A DNA stretch of 15,414 bases from NCBI GenBank assembly GCA_003694425.1, contig RFJX01000112.1:1-15414 (forward strand), written 5' to 3'. The translations under genes and the position numbers were made by a program. The stretch comes from Gammaproteobacteria bacterium. Lineage in GTDB: Bacteria > Pseudomonadota > Gammaproteobacteria > J113. Shown in pieces: positions 7,581-14,344 of the stretch (the stretch's first letter is position 1; the number at the start of each line of letters is the position of its first letter). Under the pieces are notes generated by a model, which saw nothing but the letters and a program-made list of their open reading frames with translations, was not told the origin of the DNA and ran no database searches.

Positions 7581-8867
7581 TCAGTCCGTCTTGCACATCT
7601 TGATTTTCTCGATCCCCAGCATCTTGAGGATGCTGCGCTCGTAGATCGGATCGGTGGAACCTTTCTTCACCTTGCGCAGGAAGTATTTCTCGAAGCCGAT
7701 CTTGGCCAGGTGGACCCATTTGCCCTGGCGGGTCCAGGTGACGTTGCGCGGAGGGATCTGGGGAATGGCGACGAAGGCCACACCCGTATCCCCCAGATCG
7801 GCCAGGCAGACCGCGCTCCAGGTCGGCACATGGTGGGGTTCCCGCCCCTCCAGCTCTGCCTGGAGGTTGTTGACCGTGGCGCAGACCATCGACTCGATCA
7901 TGTAGCCGGTCTTCGGCACACCCACCGGGACCGGGGTCGGCTCGATCGGCGGGATCGCGACGCAGACCCCGACCGCGTAGATATTGGGGAAGGCGGGATT
8001 GCGCTGATGCTGGTCGATGAGTACGAAGCCGCGCGGATTGACCAGCCCCTCGATCCCACAGACCGCATCGACCCCGGTGAAGGCCGGGAGCACCATCGAA
8101 TAGCTGAAGGGCAGCTCGTGCCTCTTCTTCTCGTTGCCCTCCTCGTCGAGCTCGGTGACGTGCATCCGGCCCTCCTCGACCCGGTCGATCCGGGCGTTGG
8201 TGATCCAGTTGATGTGACGCTCGCGCAGGGCGTCTTCCAGCACCCCCTTGGAATTCCCGACGCCGGCCAGTCCGAGATGGCCGATATAGGGCTCGGAGGT
8301 GACGAAGGTCATCGGCACCCGGTCCCGGATGCGCCGCTTGCGCAGGTCGGCATCGGCGATGAAGGCGTATTCGTAGGCCGGGCCGAAACAGGAGGCGAGC
8401 TGCGCCGCCCCCACGACCATCGGACCGGGTTCGTCCACGAAGCGCTGCCATTTTTCCGCCGCCCTGACTGCGTGATCGACGTGGCAGATCGATTCGGTGT
8501 GCCCCTGGATCGGACCCAGCCCCTCAATCTCCTCGAAGGCGAGGCGGGGGCCGGTGGCGATCACCAGATAGTCATAGCGGAGTTCGCCACCGTCACCGAG
8601 CTCGAGGCGGTTGTCGGCCGGGTGTACGCGCTTCACCCCTGCGGCCGAGAATTCGATCCCCTTGCGGCCCAGACACTCCTTCAACGGCACCTTGATGGCA
8701 TCGGGCTTGCGCCAGTTGACCGCCACCCAGGGGTTGGAGGGGACGAAGTGGAAGGTCGGGCTGTCAGAAACCACGGTGATACGGTGCTGTTTTGGCAATG
8801 CAGCCCTGAGTTCGTAGGCCATCGAAACCCCGCCGATCCCGGCTCCCATGATGATGATGTGTGCCAT
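7581..8867 (-). CDS. sqr: Sulfide:quinone oxidoreductase-like FAD flavoprotein
   Basis: The 428-residue protein belongs to the two-dinucleotide-binding FAD/NAD-linked reductase family. An N-terminal GAGIGG (8-13) binds FAD, YLVIATGP lies at 100-107, and a second FAD contact is NIYAVGVCVAI near 295-304. Cysteines at 128 (ESICHV), 160 (QLASCFGPAYEYAF) and 354 (SAVCLADLGDTG) match in context, and almost in number, the three functional cysteines I recall for Acidithiobacillus ferrooxidans SQR (128, 160, 356). SQR oxidises sulfide to a cysteine-bound persulfide or polysulfide and passes electrons to quinone. There is no signal peptide, which argues for a membrane-attached SQR and against periplasmic flavocytochrome c. 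The C-terminal amphipathic, Lys-rich region (about 385-428) would suit membrane attachment. AGGAGG sits 5 nt before the ATG. It lies between a persulfide-type regulator and DUF2892, which fits sulfide oxidation or detoxification. Confidence 0.85.
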   Translation of the reverse strand: MAHIIIMGAGIGGVSMAYELRAALPKQHRITVVSDSPTFHFVPSNPWVAVNWRKPDAIKVPLKECLGRKGIEFSAAGVKRVHPADNRLELGDGGELRYDYLVIATGPRLAFEEIEGLGPIQGHTESICHVDHAVRAAEKWQRFVDEPGPMVVGAAQLASCFGPAYEYAFIADADLRKRRIRDRVPMTFVTSEPYIGHLGLAGVGNSKGVLEDALRERHINWITNARIDRVEEGRMHVTELDEEGNEKKRHELPFSYSMVLPAFTGVDAVCGIEGLVNPRGFVLIDQHQRNPAFPNIYAVGVCVAIPPIEPTPVPVGVPKTGYMIESMVCATVNNLQAELEGREPHHVPTWSAVCLADLGDTGVAFVAIPQIPPRNVTWTRQGKWVHLAKIGFEKYFLRKVKKGSTDPIYERSILKMLGIEKIKMCKTD

Positions 8868-8916
8868 TGATCCTCCTCTCTTGTCTTCCCACCCGTGACC
8901 CTTCGCCGAGGGTCGT

Positions 8917-9222
8917 TCAATCCCCTCCGTTGCTGCAGTAGAGCCCGTAGAGCGCCTGGAGGACGCTCGCGGCCTTGTCGTCCTTGAGCGAGTAGTAGAC
9001 CTTCTGCGCCTCCCGGCGGCAGCTCACGATCCCCTCCTCGCGCAGCCGCGCAAGGTGCTGGGAGAGCGCCGACTGCCCCAGCCCTACCAGTTCCTCCAGC
9101 TCGCCTACCGCATGCTCGCCCCTGACCAGGTGGCACAGGATCATCAACCGGTGCGGGTTGGCCAGGGACTTGAGCAGCCGGGACGCGGCCTGGGCGTTTT
9201 CCTGCATCTGCTCGATTTTCAT
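8917..9222 (-). CDS. ArsR/SmtB-family repressor of the BigR/SqrR/YgaV persulfide-sensor type
   Basis: This 101-residue winged-helix regulator starts with a helix, then LLKSLANPHRLMILCHLV, the recognition region GLGQSALSQHLARLREEGIV (48-67), and the wing RREAQKVYYSL. Cys30 and Cys96 are 66 residues apart, in the LMILC and LYGLYC contexts. This equals the Cys41/Cys107 (SqrR) and Cys42/Cys108 (BigR) spacing of persulfide sensors, and YgaV is similar. No ArsR metal-site ELCVCDL-type motif is present. A third cysteine, Cys68, lies at the wing. In this family, oxidation by sulfane sulfur links the two cysteines and releases DNA. The start is uncertain: ATG 9222 lies inside the operator/-10 box and lacks a ribosome site. 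ATG 9207 (Met6) is the alternative and still keeps all cysteines. It is divergent from the RND operon. Confidence 0.92.
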   Translation of the reverse strand: MKIEQMQENAQAASRLLKSLANPHRLMILCHLVRGEHAVGELEELVGLGQSALSQHLARLREEGIVSCRREAQKVYYSLKDDKAASVLQALYGLYCSNGGD

Positions 9223-9248
9223 ATTAGTTGAATCTAATATTAGTCCAA
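9221..9248 (-). promoter_or_regulatory. Candidate sigma-70 promoter for the ArsR/SQR/DUF2892 operon
   Basis: On the minus strand TTGGAC (9248-9243) is followed by 16 nt and TAATAT (9226-9221). Each box matches four of six consensus bases. It lies wholly inside the inverted-repeat operator. It would place the transcript start near 9214, downstream of the annotated regulator ATG, which favours initiation at Met6 or a near-leaderless mRNA. Confidence 0.5.
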
Positions 9249-9256
9249 GCTAATAT
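9228..9256 (+). promoter_or_regulatory. Candidate sigma-70 promoter for the RND/LolA-like/barrel/cytochrome operon
   Basis: TTGAAT (9228-9233) is followed by exactly 17 nt and TAATAT (9251-9256); TATTAT at 9254-9259 is a second -10 option. The -35 box is the spacer of operator repeat 1, and the -10 box is the right arm of repeat 2. Repressor binding would therefore block it. Transcription would begin near 9263, about 45 nt before the ATG chosen for the RND gene. Confidence 0.55.
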
Positions 9257-9291
9257 TATGTCAAGCCAATGGCCGAAATTGAACGCCTTAC

Positions 9292-9318
9292 AGGAGCAGA
9301 ATGAAAAAATGGCGCTGA
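9292..9318 (+). promoter_or_regulatory. Ribosome site and five-codon mini-ORF overlapping the RND start
   Basis: AGGAG (9292-9296) lies 4 nt before an ATG at 9301 that opens a five-codon frame (MKKWR, stop at 9316-9318), and 12 nt before the in-frame RND ATG at 9309. The mini-ORF overlaps the RND start out of frame. It may be coincidence, or a translational coupling device that tunes the exporter level. Confidence 0.35.
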
Positions 9319-11984
9319 AGACCCGGATAATCGACTACTCCCTGGACCACCCCAGGCTGATCACGGCCCTGATGGCCTTCACCACCCTCCTGCTGGTGGC
9401 GATGGCGGCGCTGCCGAGCATCTGGCCGGAGCGCTTTCCGATGCTGCATTCGATCCGGATCGATACCGATCCGGAGAACATGCTCTCGCCGGAGGAGCCG
9501 GTACGCCTGTTCCACAATGCCGCCAAGAAGGAGTTCTCCCTGCACGACATCGTGGTGGTCGGGATCGCGAACGAAAGGGACCCGGACGGTGTCTTCAACC
9601 CCGCCTCGTTGCAGCGGATCTACCGGCTCACGGAGTTCATCAGGACCCTGCGCTGGCCCTCTGTGGAAGCCCCGGAGCGGGTCGAGGGGGTGATCGAGGC
9701 GGACCTCATCGCGCCCTCGACGGTGGACAACATCGAGCAGGGTGGGCTAGGCTCGGTCCGCTTCTCCTGGCTGATGCCGGAGCCACCGAAGACCCGTGAG
9801 CAGGCGCGGGCGATCCGTGACAAGGCCCTGCGCCTGCCCTTCCTGAAGGACACCATGGTCTCCTCCGACGGAAGGGCGATCGCCCTCTATCTGCCGCTCT
9901 CGCGCAAGGACCTCTCCTGGCGGGTGCGCAAGGAGATCCTCGGGTTCACGCGGGACTGGGAGATGGCAGGTGATCAGGTCCACATCACCGGCCTGCCGGT
10001 GGCCGAGGACACCTTCGGGGTGGAGATGTTCATGCAGATGGCCATCTCCGCGCCGCTGGCGATGCTGGTCATCTTCCTGCTCCTGTGGTGGTTCTTCAAG
10101 CGCCTGGACCTGGTCGCCTCCCCCATGATCGTGGCCATGGTCTGTGCCCTATCGACCATGGCGCTGCTGATCGTCAGTGGCAAGACCATCCACATCATGA
10201 GCTCGATGATCCCGATCTTCATCATGCCCATCGCGGTGCTGGACGCGGTCCACATCCTCTCCGAGTTCTACGACCGCTATCCCCGCTACCGGGATCGGCG
10301 CAAGGCGATCTCGGAGGTGATGCACACCCTCTACGCCCCGATGCTCTTCACCTCGCTGACCACCGTCGCCGGCTTCGCCTCGCTGGCCCTCACCCCCATC
10401 CCCCCGGTCCAGGTCTTCGGGGTCTTCGTCGCCATCGGCGTGTTGCTGGCCTGGCTCTGGACCGTCACCTTCATCCCCGCCTTCGTCATGTTCATCCCGG
10501 AGGAGAAGCTCGAAGGCTACGGCCACGGTGCCGGCGGGGAGCAGAAGGAGAGTGGTCTGCTGGCCCGCGCCCTTCCCGCGATGGGCCACCGGGTCGTACG
10601 CAACCCCGGGGTGGTGCTGGTCGCCACCCTGCTCATCGCCGTGGTGGCGGTGTGGGGGATCACGCAGATCCGGATCAACGACAACCCGATCAAGTGGTTC
10701 CGGGCCGACCACCCCATCCGGGTGGCGGACCGGGTTCTCAACCGCCACTTCGGCGGTACCTACATGGCCTACCTCGAACTCTCCGCGCCGGAGAAGGAGG
10801 AGGATTTCGATTCCTGGCTGACCGGCCTGGAGGGGCGCCTGCGCGCCGCCATGGAGCAGGCCGATGAAACCGGCGCGGTCCCCTACGGGGCCCTGCGCGA
10901 CCACCTGCTGGAGCTGCGCGGCAAGGTACGAGACAAGGACAAACTGCTGGATGCACTGAGCGAGTGGGGCAACCGGCAGGCCGATTCCACGGAGGATGAC
11001 GCCCTCTACGACGCCTGGCAGGAGGCCCTCACCCTGCTGGCTGCCGAGCGCCAGCGCGGTGAGGTTTTCAAGCAACCGCAGGTACTGCGCTGGATGGCGG
11101 GGTTGCAGTCACACCTCACCAGCGGCCCCCTGGTGGGCAAGGCCAACTCGCTGCCCGACCTGGTCAGGACGGTGCACCGGGAGCTGCTCCTCGGCGCGGA
11201 AAAGGAATTCCGGATCCCCGACACCCCGCAGGCGGTGGCCCAGACCCTGCTCACCTTCCAGAACAGCCACCGTCCCCAGGACCTGTGGCACTTCGTCACC
11301 CCGGACTACCGCAAGAGCGTGATCTGGCTCCAGCTCAAGAGCGGCGACAACCGGGACATGGAGGCCGTGGTGCGCCAGGTGGAGGACTATTTCCGCGACA
11401 ACCCGCCCCCGCAGGGACTTGAACACCACTGGTTCGGCCTCACCTACATCAACGTCGTCTGGCAGAACAAGATGGTGTGGGGCATGGCGCGCTCCTTCCT
11501 CGGCTCCTTCCTGGTGGTGCTGGTGATGATGGTATTCCTCTTCCGTTCGCCACTGACCGGGATACTCTCGATGGTCCCGCTGACCGTCACCATCGGGCTC
11601 ATCTATGGCATCATCGGCATCATCGGCAAGGACTACGACATGCCGGTGGCGGTGCTCTCCGCTCTCAGCCTGGGACTGGCGGTGGACTATGCCATCCACT
11701 TCCTGGCCCGCTCGCGCATGGCCGTGGCCCGGGCCGGCACGTGGATGGCCGCGGTGGACGAGGTGTTCGGCGAGCCGGCCCGGGCCATCGCCCGCAACGC
11801 CATCATCCTCGGCGCCGGCTTCCTGCCCCTGCTGGCGGCGCCGCTGGTCCCCTACCAGACGGTGGGGATCTTCATCGCCGCCATCATCCTCAGCGCCGGG
11901 GTGATCACCCTCGTCGTGCTCCCGGCGCTGCTGACGCTGCTGCAACGATTCCTGTTTCCCGCAACCGGAGGAACCCAGTCATGA
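9309..11984 (+). CDS. RND-superfamily exporter of the RND/LolA-like/barrel operon
   Basis: The 891-residue protein has the two-fold RND layout. TM1 is at about 17-37, followed by a periplasmic loop starting IDTDPENMLSPEEPVRLF. A TM bundle lies at 247-395, TM7 at about 434-452, a long second loop runs to about 725, and a TM bundle covers 727-880. Candidate proton-relay helices are MPIAVLDAVHILSEF (306-320) and LGLAVDYAIHF (788-798), each with an Asp. The second loop has a long charged helical stretch (about 497-605). The reading frame extends upstream to 9228 with ATG 9258 also possible. Both lie in the operator/promoter core without a ribosome site, so I chose ATG 9309. The stop overlaps the next start (ATGA, 11981-11984). 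It probably moves a hydrophobic compound or lipid from the inner membrane toward its periplasmic partner. Confidence 0.92.
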   Translation: MALKTRIIDYSLDHPRLITALMAFTTLLLVAMAALPSIWPERFPMLHSIRIDTDPENMLSPEEPVRLFHNAAKKEFSLHDIVVVGIANERDPDGVFNPASLQRIYRLTEFIRTLRWPSVEAPERVEGVIEADLIAPSTVDNIEQGGLGSVRFSWLMPEPPKTREQARAIRDKALRLPFLKDTMVSSDGRAIALYLPLSRKDLSWRVRKEILGFTRDWEMAGDQVHITGLPVAEDTFGVEMFMQMAISAPLAMLVIFLLLWWFFKRLDLVASPMIVAMVCALSTMALLIVSGKTIHIMSSMIPIFIMPIAVLDAVHILSEFYDRYPRYRDRRKAISEVMHTLYAPMLFTSLTTVAGFASLALTPIPPVQVFGVFVAIGVLLAWLWTVTFIPAFVMFIPEEKLEGYGHGAGGEQKESGLLARALPAMGHRVVRNPGVVLVATLLIAVVAVWGITQIRINDNPIKWFRADHPIRVADRVLNRHFGGTYMAYLELSAPEKEEDFDSWLTGLEGRLRAAMEQADETGAVPYGALRDHLLELRGKVRDKDKLLDALSEWGNRQADSTEDDALYDAWQEALTLLAAERQRGEVFKQPQVLRWMAGLQSHLTSGPLVGKANSLPDLVRTVHRELLLGAEKEFRIPDTPQAVAQTLLTFQNSHRPQDLWHFVTPDYRKSVIWLQLKSGDNRDMEAVVRQVEDYFRDNPPPQGLEHHWFGLTYINVVWQNKMVWGMARSFLGSFLVVLVMMVFLFRSPLTGILSMVPLTVTIGLIYGIIGIIGKDYDMPVAVLSALSLGLAVDYAIHFLARSRMAVARAGTWMAAVDEVFGEPARAIARNAIILGAGFLPLLAAPLVPYQTVGIFIAAIILSAGVITLVVLPALLTLLQRFLFPATGGTQS

Positions 11985-12796
11985 AACGGACGCTTCCCCT
12001 TCTCTTCTCCCTGCTGTGGCTCGGCTCCACCGCCGCATGGGCGCAGGCGCCGGGCGTGGACGAGATCGTCAACCGGGCCAACCTCATGGCCTACTACCAG
12101 GGCAAGGATGGCCGGGCGAAGGTCCACATGACCATCACCGACAGCCAGGGACGCAAGCGTGAAAGGGAGATGACCATCCTGCGCCGCGACACCCCGGACA
12201 GCGACGACCTGGCCGGTGGCGCCTATCGCGGCGAACAGAAGTTCTACGTCTACTTCCACCGCCCGGCCGACGTCAACAAGATGGTCTTCATGGTCTGGAA
12301 GCACCTGGACCGGGACGACGACCGCTGGCTCTACCTGCCGGCGCTGGACCTGGTCAAGCGCATCGCCGCCACCGACAAGCGCACCAGCTTCGTCGGCTCC
12401 GACTTCTACTACGAGGACGTCTCCGGCCGCGACATCGACGAGGACGACCACGAGCTGGTGAAGACCACGAACAACTACTACGTCCTGAAGAACACCCCGA
12501 AGGACCCGGCGTCGGTGGAGTTCAGCTATTACCTGGCCTACATCCACAAGCAGAGCTTCATTCCGGTCCAGGTCGAGTACTACGACAAAAACGGCGAGAA
12601 GTACCGGGTGGCGAAGGCCCTGGAGGTGAAGACCATCCAGGGCTATCCGACCGTGGTGCGCGCCCAGATGGAGAGCCTGAAGGCCGGCAGCAGGACCGTG
12701 ATGGAATACACCGACGTGCGCTACGACATCGGCCTGCCGGAAGAGATCTTCACCGAGCGCTACCTGCGCCGGGCGCCGAGGAAATATCTGCGGTGA
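11981..12796 (+). CDS. LolA-fold 'outer membrane lipoprotein-sorting' periplasmic protein (PF17131-like)
   Basis: This 271-residue protein has a clear signal peptide, with likely cleavage after TAAWA (residue 21). The mature part has the hallmarks of the LolA-like family often annotated as outer membrane lipoprotein-sorting protein: KFYVYFHRPADVNKMVFMVW (87-106), DDDRWLYLPALDLVKRI (112-128) and SFVGSDFYYEDVSGRD (136-151). The fold is an open beta-barrel that shields a hydrophobic cargo. Members are commonly encoded next to RND exporters and differ from true LolA and from DUF1329. ATG 11981 has GGAGGA (11967-11972) 8 nt upstream and overlaps the RND stop by 4 bp. Its own stop overlaps the next start, so the three proteins are made in step. 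The likely role is a periplasmic shuttle between pump and outer-membrane barrel. The cargo is not identifiable. Confidence 0.9.
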   Translation: MKRTLPLLFSLLWLGSTAAWAQAPGVDEIVNRANLMAYYQGKDGRAKVHMTITDSQGRKREREMTILRRDTPDSDDLAGGAYRGEQKFYVYFHRPADVNKMVFMVWKHLDRDDDRWLYLPALDLVKRIAATDKRTSFVGSDFYYEDVSGRDIDEDDHELVKTTNNYYVLKNTPKDPASVEFSYYLAYIHKQSFIPVQVEYYDKNGEKYRVAKALEVKTIQGYPTVVRAQMESLKAGSRTVMEYTDVRYDIGLPEEIFTERYLRRAPRKYLR

Positions 12797-14319
12797 TCCG
12801 GCCCGCGCGCGCCTGCCACGCCCTCCTGATCGCCAGCCTCGGCGCTCCGGCCCTGGCCGGGGAGCCGGCATTGCCCGCCGGCCTGGACCCGTTCCAGGAG
12901 AGCGGCGGGGAGGCGGTGGCGGAGCCGCCGCTTCCCGGCGGCCTGGACGGTCCCGCCGCCACGGAGACTACCGGGGAACCGGCGCTGCCCGGAGGGCTCT
13001 CACCCGGCACCGCGCCGACGGAGGGCGCTGATGAAGGCCCCGTCCTGCCGGCCGGGCTGGAGGGTGGCGAGGCGATCGCCCCAGAGACGGAGGGGGAAGA
13101 AGCGGCGGGCCTGCCGGGCGGGTCGGTCAGCGGCTTCCTCGAACAGCGGGCCGGCCACCGGGTGGTGGGCGACGCCACCGAGCGCGGGATCTCCCTGAAC
13201 GAGACCCGCTTCCAGCTGGAGTGGGAGGCGTACCTCGCCCGCGCCACCCTCCGGCTCACCACCGATCTGCTCTACGACAACGTCCCGCAGACCCAGCGCC
13301 TGGAACTGAACGAGGGGCGCGGTTTCCTGGACCTGCGCGAGGCGAGCATCGCCCTGCCCCTGACCGGCTTCATGGACCTCAAGGCGGGGCGCCAGATCCT
13401 CACCTGGGGAGTGGGCGATCTGCTGTTCATCAACGACCTCTTCCCCAAGGACTGGAACGCCTTCTTCATCGGGCGGGACGTGGAGTACCTCAAGGCCCCC
13501 TCGGACGCCCTGAAGCTCTCCCTCTATTCGCGGTGGGCGAATCTCGACCTGGTCTGGACCCCGCAGTTCGATCCCGACCGCTTCATCGACGGGCGTCGCC
13601 TCTCCTACTTCGCCCCGACACTCGGGCGGATCGCCGGGCGCGACGCCGTGGTCCGCCCCCTTACCCCCGACACCCTCCTGCGGGACGAGGAGTGGGCGCT
13701 GCGCCTGTACCGCAACTTCGGCCCCTGGGAGGCCGCCCTCTACGCCTACTCCGGCTTCTGGAAGAGTCCGGCCGGGTCCGATGCCGCCACCGGCCTTGCC
13801 ACCTTCCCGCCCCTCTCGGTATACGGGGCGAGCCTGCGCGGCCCCGTGGGCAAGGGCCTGGTCAGCGCCGAGTTCGGCTGGTACGACTCCCGCGACGACC
13901 GCACCGGCGACGACCCCCTGGTGCGCAACGGCGAGCTTCGTTTCCTGGTCGGCTACGAGCAGGAGCTGGCGCCGGACTTCACCGGCGGGATCCAGTATTA
14001 TGCGGAGCATATGCTGGATCACGACGCCTATCTGCGTACCCTGCCGACGGGCCTGCCCGCCGCCGACGAGACCCGTCATCTCGTCACCCTGCGGCTCACC
14101 CTGCTGACCCATGACCAGAACCTGAGCTGGTCCCTGTTCGCCTACCTCTCTCCCTCCGATCGGGATTACTACCTGCGGCCACGGGTGGCCTACAAGGTCG
14201 ATGACCATTTCACCATCGAGGCGGGGGCCAACCTGATGGGCGGCGCGAAGGTGTACACTTTCTTCGGTCAGCTCGAGGACAACAGCAATGTCCATTTCTC
14301 GATTCGTTACGGCTTCTGA
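12793..14319 (+). CDS. Outer-membrane beta-barrel protein with N-terminal LPxGL repeat tether
   Basis: The start is GTG at 12793, overlapping the stop of the LolA-like gene (GTGA). The 508-residue product has a signal peptide (cleavage near ALA, residue 22). A low-complexity Gly/Pro/Glu/Ala stretch (23-110) follows with five LPxG motifs at 27, 47, 65, 85 and 107. Then comes a long region of alternating amphipathic strands rich in aromatic residues (about 112-508), ending in RYGF with a terminal Phe, the usual outer-membrane barrel signal. Examples of barrel strands are FMDLKAGRQILTWGVGDLL and WALRLYRNFGPWEAALYAY. It resembles DUF1302/porin-like barrels found with RND and LolA-like proteins, but I cannot assign a named family. 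The likely role is outer-membrane delivery or exit for the RND/LolA-like pathway, with the repeat tail projecting into the periplasm. Confidence 0.85.
   Translation: MIRPARACHALLIASLGAPALAGEPALPAGLDPFQESGGEAVAEPPLPGGLDGPAATETTGEPALPGGLSPGTAPTEGADEGPVLPAGLEGGEAIAPETEGEEAAGLPGGSVSGFLEQRAGHRVVGDATERGISLNETRFQLEWEAYLARATLRLTTDLLYDNVPQTQRLELNEGRGFLDLREASIALPLTGFMDLKAGRQILTWGVGDLLFINDLFPKDWNAFFIGRDVEYLKAPSDALKLSLYSRWANLDLVWTPQFDPDRFIDGRRLSYFAPTLGRIAGRDAVVRPLTPDTLLRDEEWALRLYRNFGPWEAALYAYSGFWKSPAGSDAATGLATFPPLSVYGASLRGPVGKGLVSAEFGWYDSRDDRTGDDPLVRNGELRFLVGYEQELAPDFTGGIQYYAEHMLDHDAYLRTLPTGLPAADETRHLVTLRLTLLTHDQNLSWSLFAYLSPSDRDYYLRPRVAYKVDDHFTIEAGANLMGGAKVYTFFGQLEDNSNVHFSIRYGF
12871..13122 (+). repeat. 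Protein-level tandem repeat, five LPxG(L) units
   Basis: Five copies of LPAGL/LPGGL/LPGGS are spaced 20, 18, 20 and 22 residues apart, usually preceded by small or acidic residues (EPA, EPP, EGP). The linkers are Glu/Ala/Gly/Thr-rich and vary in sequence, so this is a short-linear-motif array and not an exact DNA duplication. It lies just after the signal peptide of the barrel protein. Confidence 0.85.
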
Positions 14320-14344
14320 ACCCCAACAAGAGGAGGTACCCACC

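Larger units (their letters stand above)
9221..9257. promoter_or_regulatory. Double ArsR-type operator with 16-bp period
   Basis: Two inverted repeats overlap: ATATTAG-N6-CTAATAT (9221-9240) and AATATTAG-N6-CTAATATT (9236-9257). Put another way, the palindrome CTAATATTAG occurs perfectly at 9234-9243, with 9/10 match at 9250-9259 and 8/10 at 9218-9227, every 16 bp. It is strikingly AT-rich in a GC-rich window, sits between the divergent ArsR-type regulator and RND operon, and overlaps both candidate promoters. Autorepression plus control of both operons by the adjacent regulator is the natural reading. Confidence 0.82.

Noticed and set aside
7581..8867. Flavocytochrome c sulfide dehydrogenase flavoprotein (FccB/SoxF)
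   Set aside because: No signal peptide, and the cytochrome is in a separate divergent operon; cysteine pattern and context fit SQR better.
8917..9222. Metal-sensing ArsR/SmtB regulator
   Set aside because: The ELCVCDL-type alpha-3 metal site is absent; the cysteine pair spacing and sulfide genes fit the persulfide-sensor branch.
9228..9308. Upstream extension of the right-hand RND gene (TTG 9228 or ATG 9258)
   Set aside because: Both starts fall inside the operator and promoter core and lack a ribosome site; ATG 9309 follows AGGAG and begins with normal RND N-terminal sequence.
10149..11945. Long minus-strand frames opposite the right-hand RND gene
   Set aside because: His/Asp/Glu/Gly-rich compositions with no family features; mirror frames of the pump's coding sequence.
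11981..12796. DUF1329 protein
   Set aside because: Similar overall fold and context, but length and the WLYLPALDLVKRI / FVGSDFYYEDV motifs fit the PF17131 LolA-like family better.
12871..13122. CRISPR-like or DNA tandem repeat array
   Set aside because: The repetition is at the protein level with variable codons and linkers, inside a coding frame; no conserved DNA repeat unit.
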